Source: Mollicutes bacterium
GTDB taxonomy: Bacteria > Bacillota_I > Bacilli_A > Izemoplasmatales > Izemoplasmataceae
Assembly: GCA_003557505.1 (NCBI GenBank)
Contig: PWOH01000125.1
Coordinates: forward strand, 1-43,462
Direction of reading: 5' to 3'
Length of the DNA stretch: 43,462 nt
Part shown: positions 37,901-43,462 of the stretch, one piece after another
Position numbering within the stretch: position 1 is the stretch's first letter
Layout of the letters: every line of letters begins with the position of its first letter
Made by a program: the position numbers and the translations under genes
The notes under the pieces: model-generated
Databases searched by the model: none
What the model was told of the DNA's origin: nothing
Seen by the model: only the letters and a program-made list of their open reading frames with translations

Positions 37901-38109
37901 ATGAGCTAAACGAAGATGGAACCTATGCACCTATTGATGACATTGCCATTGACTTAAATGATGTAGAAAGCACTTATACATTTGATCACACACACGATGA
38001 AACAAGTACCTATCGCATTCAGTTACGTGCTGATTATGATCTTAATGATTCGAATACGTACGAAGATGAGATTCTAATATCTGAAAGCGTAGTCACCATT
38101 AGACCATAA
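34969..38109 (+). CDS. Large acidic multi-repeat lipoprotein, Ig/FN3-like domains
   Basis: Start ATG 34969 behind GAGGAAG; signal peptide MKKIFALLVVLFASIGLYGC with lipobox LYGC; nine ~95-110 aa repeats. Confidence 0.85.
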   Translation: MKKIFALLVVLFASIGLYGCGEDPEDDVTIPSFDYFTINEDEPSDETIYAEKNELLRLDIFIDNPSDLEINSIRINGTTYRQSRFEAESTNEHVIFNFDVLRVPGHNDYELEAIEYTHEGVQTLLINDNNTWNAYVLENIPTASLDNIITDQESLNVSVNLSDNDGTIDEAVLELFKDGSIVDSVDITAGIAAQTFTDLYSDNDYTLRLVVSYERGDGHEYVEDEVLAEVSEIRTSAKALPQLSIDNIVADKTSVSFSYDVVDGDNVGSISSIMLYHDDEFIEEIDMLDSLVFSDLLSNVEYSIVIEYTYDLNDQAGSQTLTTTENFTTEALESPSVSIENIREDHESVLFDISLQDDDEVISADYLSVLIKDDNGFSEEKLVDIDALSDIHFDNLLSNTTYTIEVRGSYDLNDSQGSRDDVLLHSETFTTAQTEIPEMESTLVSSSETELVIDIDASSFDDIREGEQIKISIYNETTDEFIKTYSIIDSTERINIKDLLSNQTIRIEVEATFNLRDGEGQQTAIVHTNTFTTTTTNAPSGSVSNVETSQEGVSFNYSFSDSSNTKVEGSLIAILYEDQGDGSGYTIVDTQAIDPASSSFMFDYASYYDRAYSVELFVDYDLRDGEGIHSDHRLDNAFKSIRLAPKAPVGSIETEAVTHDSFTLEYLILDIDGTINEDGITLTIDGETYTSNTLDGAFTVTDLLSDTTYEYVLSIEYIRGSQSYTLEFDGSFTTDALEDASGEIVESDRALGEITVDVSFEDPDSTFTEDDLSLVLYDSDDEVVGDPLLISELGSYTFDELKNNTDYTLRLYATVDKNDGAGPQEVLLDSYSFTSINGDIDVSIEDSEINQETMHLRIDYTDEYGISELPLKIVVYDQEDNPINTYRIYDGPTSVQISELYSNYTYTINVYGDVDYQDGSGVVEDVLLHSESYTTEAKAQPIPEMTIENIEVNTSISVSLGEFEDIDEVYSSMTLYLYELNEDGTYAPIDDIAIDLNDVESTYTFDHTHDETSTYRIQLRADYDLNDSNTYEDEILISESVVTIRP
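35389..38106 (+). repeat. Nine tandem protein-level repeats in the lipoprotein
   Basis: Recurring 'x-S-I-E-N-I ... DLLSNTTYTIEV.. YDLNDGxG ... SETFTT' pattern; diverged at DNA level. Confidence 0.8.
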
Positions 38110-38126
38110 TTGATAAAAAAAGTTTA

Positions 38127-38165
38127 GCGGACGATTTCACTTTGAAATCGTCTGCTTTTTATTTT
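38127..38165 (+). terminator. Rho-independent terminator
   Basis: gcggacgatttc-acttt-gaaatcgtctgctttttatttt. Confidence 0.85.
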
Positions 38166-38207
38166 AAGGTTTATATGATTATGGTAAGATAATATTGGGA
38201 GGGTATT

Positions 38208-39560
38208 ATGGATAAAATAATTGTCAAGCAAAGAACTTTTTTTAAAGAAGGTCATACGAAAAGTTATGCATTTAGAAAACAACAACTCTTAAAACTGTAC
38301 ACAGCCATTGAGAACCGTGAAAAAGAAATAAAAGAAGCACTCAAACTTGATCTAAATAAATCATCATTTGAAGCGTATTCTACCGAGATAGGTTTCACAC
38401 TGCATTCGATCAGTCATGCGCTTAAATATTTGAAAAAATGGATGAAAACGCAAAAAGTTAAAACGCCATATTATCATGGCTTTACTAAGAGTTACAAACG
38501 TTTTGAGCCCAAAGGAAACATTTTGATTATCGGACCATATAACTATCCATTTCAACTCGTTATTGAACCGTTGATTGGTGCGATTGCGGCAGGGAATACA
38601 GTAATCCTCAAACCGAGTGAATTTTCTTCGCATACCGAGAAAGTTATTGAACAGTTAATCAGTGATACGTTTGACCCTCAATATGTTCATGTGATTTGCG
38701 GAGGTGTTGAGACTACACAATCATTATTAAACCATCGCTTTGATCATATTTTCTTCACAGGTTCTCCGCGTGTTGGTAAATTCGTTCATCAAGCTGCGGC
38801 GAAACACCTTACTCCAGTGACATTAGAACTCGGTGGCAAATCTCCGGCAATTATCGATGAGACCGCGAAACTGAAAACCGCTGCTAAACGTATTGCCTTC
38901 GGAAAGTTTCTCAATGCGGGTCAGACCTGCATTGCGCCTGATTATTTGTTTGTTCACGAATCCATCAAAGTAGAGTTTTTAGAAATTTTAAAAGCGACAT
39001 TGGACGACTTTTATACATTTGAGGCAGACCATTATCCTAAAATAATTAATGACAAACATTTTGATAGAATCACTGCTTTAATTGATCCCGACAAAGTGAT
39101 ATACGGCAATAAAACGGATAAGTCCAAACGATTAATAACTCCAACAATACTACATAATATCACGGTCGATGACCCCATCATGCAAGAAGAAATATTCGGA
39201 CCATTATTGCCGGTGATTTCTTTTACTGATTTAGCGTTTGTTGAGGATTACTTAAAAAATCAAGAGAGTCCATTAGCCCTTTATATGTTTTCTGAATCCA
39301 AAGACAACACCCAAAAGATATTTGATAATGTTCAGTTTGGTGGTGGGGCAATTAATGATACGATTACACATGTTGCCAACCCTTATTTACCGTTTGGTGG
39401 CGTTGGCAACTCTGGATTTGGTAATTACCACGGTCATGCTAGTTTTATAACATTTTCCTACCAAAAATCTTTCGTGAAAAAAAGCACATTCATCGATCCA
39501 AATGTAACTTATCCACCGTATGACAAAAAAGAAAAACTTGTACGTAAAATATTTAAATAA
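38208..39560 (+). CDS. Aldehyde dehydrogenase family protein (ALDH3-like)
   Basis: 450 aa; PKGNILIIGPYNYPFQLVIEPLIGAIAAGNTVILKPSE; TLELGGKSPAII; NAGQTCIAPDY (catalytic Cys); EEIFGPLLPV. Confidence 0.93.
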   Translation: MDKIIVKQRTFFKEGHTKSYAFRKQQLLKLYTAIENREKEIKEALKLDLNKSSFEAYSTEIGFTLHSISHALKYLKKWMKTQKVKTPYYHGFTKSYKRFEPKGNILIIGPYNYPFQLVIEPLIGAIAAGNTVILKPSEFSSHTEKVIEQLISDTFDPQYVHVICGGVETTQSLLNHRFDHIFFTGSPRVGKFVHQAAAKHLTPVTLELGGKSPAIIDETAKLKTAAKRIAFGKFLNAGQTCIAPDYLFVHESIKVEFLEILKATLDDFYTFEADHYPKIINDKHFDRITALIDPDKVIYGNKTDKSKRLITPTILHNITVDDPIMQEEIFGPLLPVISFTDLAFVEDYLKNQESPLALYMFSESKDNTQKIFDNVQFGGGAINDTITHVANPYLPFGGVGNSGFGNYHGHASFITFSYQKSFVKKSTFIDPNVTYPPYDKKEKLVRKIFK

Positions 39561-39571
39561 GTGGTGATGAA

Positions 39572-40357
39572 ATGAAAACAGCCATAAAGTTCTTAATCGG
39601 AACGTTTGTAATAACTTATATAGCGCACGGTACACTTATCATAGTTCTTAATCAGGGAATGATTGCGTTTGAAAGTTTTATGGGAATGACCTTGTTTATT
39701 GTCGGTGGCAGTGCACCGACAATCGTCGCGTTATACATTGTCTTTAGAGTCTATTCTCATCGTGAAAAAAAGGTATTTTTCACGAAATTATTCAATTTTA
39801 AACATCCACCATTCTTTTGGATGTTTGTGTTTTTAGTCCCCTTAGGAATCGGCTTATTTGTGAATTTAATCGTTTATGGCAATTTGGAACATATTTCCAT
39901 TGAACGCGGTGATGCGATGATGCTACCGATATTTCTCTTGAATGGCATAATATTTGGCGGCCTTGAGGAAGTAGGATGGCGCGGCGTTTTACTTGATAAA
40001 CTAAAACGTAAGTCAAGTGTGATTGTCATTACTATTATAATTGGTTTGTTATGGGGAGTATGGCATCTACCGATGTTCTTTATTGATGATTTGTCCCATG
40101 CCGATTTTGCTTTACTTCCTTATTTAATTGGCGCAATCATGTATTCAGGATTCATCACCTATATCGTCCTTTCCACAAGAAGTATCGCTCTGGCAATTAT
40201 TATGCATGCGATGATTAATGTTGCCGCAATACTGGGAATGGGCATTCCTTTCGAACATAACTTTTTTGTTTATCTGTCATTGATGTTTCTTATCATGATT
40301 GCCTTTTATTTGATTTACCCGATTCGAAGAATCGCCCATGAAAAAAGCCATCACTGA
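39572..40357 (+). CDS. CPBP family intramembrane metalloprotease
   Basis: GGLEEVGWRGVLLDKL, WGVWHLPMFF, HAMINVAAI; multi-pass. Confidence 0.87.
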   Translation: MKTAIKFLIGTFVITYIAHGTLIIVLNQGMIAFESFMGMTLFIVGGSAPTIVALYIVFRVYSHREKKVFFTKLFNFKHPPFFWMFVFLVPLGIGLFVNLIVYGNLEHISIERGDAMMLPIFLLNGIIFGGLEEVGWRGVLLDKLKRKSSVIVITIIIGLLWGVWHLPMFFIDDLSHADFALLPYLIGAIMYSGFITYIVLSTRSIALAIIMHAMINVAAILGMGIPFEHNFFVYLSLMFLIMIAFYLIYPIRRIAHEKSHH

Positions 40358-40370
40358 TGGCTTTTTTTTT
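40341..40370. terminator. Bidirectional terminator between convergent genes
   Basis: aaaaaagccatca-c-tgatggcttttttttt. Confidence 0.8.
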
Positions 40371-40381
40371 ACGATTTGTGT

Positions 40382-41647
40382 TTACATTTCAGTCTTGATT
40401 GGTTTTTTGATGGAAATTGCCATAAACATCGCAAAGACCACCAGTCCCATCATCGCGTAGATTGCGACATTGAATGAACCAGTAATATCATAACTCAATC
40501 CAAGAGGTAAGGGTCCCACGGCAGTAGAAACAACCATAAACACTTGGGCGGCCCCACGGATTGAGCCAATATATTTTCTCCCAAAGTAAGTAGGCCAGAT
40601 AATATTTAACGTCACGACTTGAATGGCAACCGCTGTACCATAAAATAAGATAAATCCTATCGCTGTAATAAATCCACTGACAAAGAAAGCTAACCAAATC
40701 ATTGATAACATAATCATGATTTGTGTGATTAAAAAGATGTATTTCGGTTGATATTTATCGATGAGCATACGCGCTACAAAGGGCATGAAAAACGCTGGGA
40801 AAGCAAGCATCCCGATAATAAAGGCCGCATGGTCGCGAGACACATCGCGCAAAGCCATCATCTCAAAAAAGTGAAACGTGACCCCGGTTGAAAACATAGG
40901 AACAATAATACTCATTAAGCCAATAAACCAAAACTCTTTGGTTCGAATCGCTTCACTTAACATAAAACTTTCTCGATTCATTTTTTCAAGGGCTTCTAAG
41001 GCATCTTTTTCAGAACCGTTTTCCTCTCCATCCATTTGGAGGTTGATGTCTTCCGGCCGATTGATAACAGTGAAAAAAGCAACAGGGACAAACACTACCA
41101 ATAAGGCGACTCCCCAGAAACGAAATGCATTTTGCCACCCAAAATTCGTGATCATCCAGTAATTTAGCGCCGGGACACTTAACGTAGCTAACAGTCCCCC
41201 AAGATTTTCGATACTCATCGCAAACGCACGTTTCTTTTCAAACCATTGTGGCACCAATGAATGTGGGACGAGCGTCATTGACCCTTGCCCAAAATACCGT
41301 AGTAAGAAAAATCCAAAAAATATCATCCCAATATTCATTACATAACTATTATAAAAGGCACTTAATGCCAACATGATACCGACTGTAATCATCATCACTC
41401 GTTGGCCGAATTTATCGACAAGTTTTCCCATGATAACCAAAAGTGAACCACTCGCAACCGTTGCGACCATGTATCCCGCACTCATCAAAGAGGAAGAATA
41501 TCCAAATTCAGTGCGCCATGCGTCGATGAAAACACTGATTGAAAAGGTTTGACCAGGTGCAGAAAAAAAGAGCGATAAGGCGCTGACTGCGACTATTATC
41601 CATCCGTAATATAGTTTTTTATTAAGTTTTAAAGCGATTGATTGCAT
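40382..41647 (-). CDS. MFS transporter (OFA/monocarboxylate-like)
   Basis: 421 aa, ~12 TM; GWIIVAVSALSLFFSAPGQTFSISVFIDAWRTEFGYS; KLVDKFGQRVMM. Confidence 0.87.
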   Translation of the reverse strand: MQSIALKLNKKLYYGWIIVAVSALSLFFSAPGQTFSISVFIDAWRTEFGYSSSLMSAGYMVATVASGSLLVIMGKLVDKFGQRVMMITVGIMLALSAFYNSYVMNIGMIFFGFFLLRYFGQGSMTLVPHSLVPQWFEKKRAFAMSIENLGGLLATLSVPALNYWMITNFGWQNAFRFWGVALLVVFVPVAFFTVINRPEDINLQMDGEENGSEKDALEALEKMNRESFMLSEAIRTKEFWFIGLMSIIVPMFSTGVTFHFFEMMALRDVSRDHAAFIIGMLAFPAFFMPFVARMLIDKYQPKYIFLITQIMIMLSMIWLAFFVSGFITAIGFILFYGTAVAIQVVTLNIIWPTYFGRKYIGSIRGAAQVFMVVSTAVGPLPLGLSYDITGSFNVAIYAMMGLVVFAMFMAISIKKPIKTEM

Positions 41648-41673
41648 ATTGTCATCTCCTTAAAGTCTTTACA

Positions 41674-41682
41674 ATTATAGCA
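41674..41682 (-). promoter_or_regulatory. Extended -10 element (TGCTATAAT) for the MFS gene
   Basis: Minus-strand TGC TATAAT, 26 nt upstream of the ATG. Confidence 0.5.
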
Positions 41683-41791
41683 AACTCATATAAAAATTTA
41701 AAGAGAACCTTACTAATTTATTTGGATATCAAAAACAACACACACATGGTATAATGTAATCGAGATAATGAACTTTGAAAGGAGCCTACAC

Positions 41792-42751
41792 ATGAACGTA
41801 AAAAGTAAAGACTACAAAGCCATTCAAGATATTGATACTCATCTAAACACGATTAATGAATACAACAGTGATATTAAAGCATTAACTGAAAAAATAACTG
41901 AGTTACGACGTGTATCCCTTTCCCCATCAGACACGAATTATCCTTATGGAAAATTGTTAGATGAACGTGATGAATTTGTGGCATACCGTAATTGGTTTTC
42001 CACATTAGGCACAGCGATTATGTTTGTCTTGATCTATGCATTATTATTCGCGAGTGTAACCTTTTTAAGCCTTTTCTTTCATCGTATGGGCTATTATGCC
42101 TCACTTGCAAATTATATTGATTTCTTAACTACACGACAAACCGGTATTATTATTTCAATTGTGACGATGATTGTGGCGCTTGTTGTATTCGCTTTAACGT
42201 TTCGCCTAGCGATTGAGGGGATATTAAAATTCCAACATGCCTTCAAAAACTGGCGCTTCACAAAAAAATATAAAGCTGCACTAGAAGACGCTTACGAAAA
42301 AACACAGTCACTCATTGAAGATAAACGCCTTTCCATAAAACGCGAAATCTCTGAATTGACCACAACCAAAGAAGCGAAAGAAAGCGAAATTCGGGGCATA
42401 GAAAAGAAAATTATGGAATCTGCCAATATCCCACCACGTTTCATTGATAAAGTGCATAAAATCAAACAATATTTTGAAGAGTTCCGTGTTGATACAATTT
42501 CCGATGCGATTAATTTATTGGTGAAAGAAGAACGAGAACAATACTTCTTCGATGAACTCAAATCAAGTATCGATTCCCAACAAAACGATATTCAAGATCT
42601 TTCACAAAAATTGTCTGTGCTGCGGAAAACATTAAGTGACCCTCCGAAAAAAGAAAAAACAGAATTCGAACAAAAAGTAGAAGACAGTAAAGCCAAACGT
42701 AAAGATGCTAAAAAACAAAAAAAGAAATCCCAAAAAGTAAAAGAGGATTAG
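41792..42751 (+). CDS. Membrane protein with N- and C-terminal coiled coils, hypothetical
   Basis: 319 aa from ATG 41792 behind AAAGGAG; two TM segments, Lys/Glu-rich coiled coil and highly basic C-terminus. Confidence 0.75.
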   Translation: MNVKSKDYKAIQDIDTHLNTINEYNSDIKALTEKITELRRVSLSPSDTNYPYGKLLDERDEFVAYRNWFSTLGTAIMFVLIYALLFASVTFLSLFFHRMGYYASLANYIDFLTTRQTGIIISIVTMIVALVVFALTFRLAIEGILKFQHAFKNWRFTKKYKAALEDAYEKTQSLIEDKRLSIKREISELTTTKEAKESEIRGIEKKIMESANIPPRFIDKVHKIKQYFEEFRVDTISDAINLLVKEEREQYFFDELKSSIDSQQNDIQDLSQKLSVLRKTLSDPPKKEKTEFEQKVEDSKAKRKDAKKQKKKSQKVKED

Positions 42752-42756
42752 TATAA

Positions 42757-42787
42757 AAAAAAGAGGATCAATTTGATCCTCTTTTCT
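42757..42787. terminator. Bidirectional terminator
   Basis: aaaagaggatca-att-tgatcctctttt. Confidence 0.8.
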
Positions 42788-42791
42788 ATCG

Positions 42792-43028
42792 TTATGCCAA
42801 GAACGTAGGACGACCATTCAAAATTGTCGTAATTAAATCAATCACCCAAAAAAGGAAGAACCCTAAAAACAACCAAACAATCCCGGCAATTAACATCGCG
42901 GTATCTTTTTTGTCAACCCCTTTGGCAATTCGATAAATTCCCCAAGCAATCCCATCAATAAAGGGTAGTGATAAAATAATCTTTACGATCCATGGTAAGC
43001 CATCAAAAAACTTTACAACATCTTTCAT
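42792..43028 (-). CDS. Small two-TM membrane protein, hypothetical
   Basis: 78 aa with AGGAGG ribosome binding site and two hydrophobic segments. Confidence 0.7.
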   Translation of the reverse strand: MKDVVKFFDGLPWIVKIILSLPFIDGIAWGIYRIAKGVDKKDTAMLIAGIVWLFLGFFLFWVIDLITTILNGRPTFLA

Positions 43029-43086
43029 TAAAACCCTCCTAAAGATTTATAGTTAAATTATAATACATAAAGATTCCTATTTACAC

Positions 43087-43462
43087 CTATTTATCATGCT
43101 TGATAAAATAATGCGGGCTTTCCTTAGAAATATAAAGCTGCATATGCTTTCTATAAGGAAAAAATATGACATGATAAAAACTATGAATTCCTTTATCTGT
43201 AATGATGAAGTTAAGACCAATCAAACCAATTAACCCTGCAAATAATATTAAACGATAGCCTATATTTAAATAGCCTAGTGTGACTATGCTACCTCCTAAA
43301 AGATAAAGGAAAACAATCAATAAATAACCCAGTAAAATAATAAAGCGTGGAACTTTGGTCAGTACAGGCAATTTTTTCTTGTTATCTATAATCCTTGCCC
43401 GTTTAATAAAATGCACGACCCGTAATATACCAATCAAAATAACAATTGCGCCAACAAGACTG
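43087..43462 (-). CDS. Hypothetical membrane protein, truncated at window edge
   Basis: Frame stays open from the track's TTG start (43437) to the edge (..SLVGAIVILIGILRVVHF..), so the real start is probably outside. Confidence 0.6.
   Translation of the reverse strand, partial: SLVGAIVILIGILRVVHFIKRARIIDNKKKLPVLTKVPRFIILLGYLLIVFLYLLGGSIVTLGYLNIGYRLILFAGLIGLIGLNFIITDKGIHSFYHVIFFPYRKHMQLYISKESPHYFIKHDK

Noticed and set aside
35389-38106. Considered a DNA-level tandem or phase-variable repeat array
   Set aside because: Repeats are visible only in protein; the nucleotide copies are too diverged for slipped-strand or recombination-based variation.
1-43462. CRISPR arrays, prophage, transposons, toxin-antitoxin or restriction systems
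   Set aside because: No regularly spaced direct repeats, integrase/transposase motifs, or recognisable defence gene pairs were seen.
1-43462. tRNA/rRNA genes or known riboswitches (T-box, TPP, SAM)
   Set aside because: Intergenic gaps are short and none showed the conserved cores by eye; small ncRNAs cannot be excluded.

Overview
The window is a gene-dense, AT-rich bacterial chromosome segment. It looks like a low-GC Firmicutes/Mollicutes-related lineage, but that is inference from gene content. Genes use strong AGGAGG-like ribosome binding sites, and TGA acts as a stop, so the code is table 11 rather than table 4. I see no tRNA or rRNA genes, mobile elements, phage genes or CRISPR arrays.

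Main blocks:
(1) A minus-strand amino-acid fermentation operon: buk - ptb - Leu/Val/Glu-type dehydrogenase - divergent ATP-PEPCK homologue - class I aminotransferase.
(2) Tryptophanase, divergent from an Old-Yellow-Enzyme-family oxidoreductase.
(3) A housekeeping run: efp, CorC/HlyC-type CBS protein, rluB, membrane pyrophosphatase, cmk, rpsA, der, gpsA, HU.
(4) An ankyrin protein, a CPBP protease, a TrkA/RCK protein, rdgB and a YfcE-type phosphodiesterase.
(5) nusB-xseA-xseB-dxs-tlyA-recN, lacking the ispA and argR seen in the Bacillus version.
(6) dinB, a CPA2 antiporter and a ~1 kb-residue lipoprotein with nine tandem Ig/FN3-like repeats.
(7) ALDH, a CPBP protease, an MFS transporter and small membrane proteins.

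The most interesting signal is regulatory. Catabolite-response-element (cre)-like sites lie inside the inferred promoters of the buk operon (14/14 match), tnaA (13/14) and the pyrophosphatase (12/14). This suggests a CcpA-like regulon for amino-acid fermentation and energy conservation. Other points worth checking are an unlisted 57-aa membrane ORF, a divergent PEPCK, a Dxs that lacks the usual EQH motif, and the repeat lipoprotein with Ca-loop-like DLNDGxG motifs. I did not find convincing evidence of a wholly new defence or mobile system.
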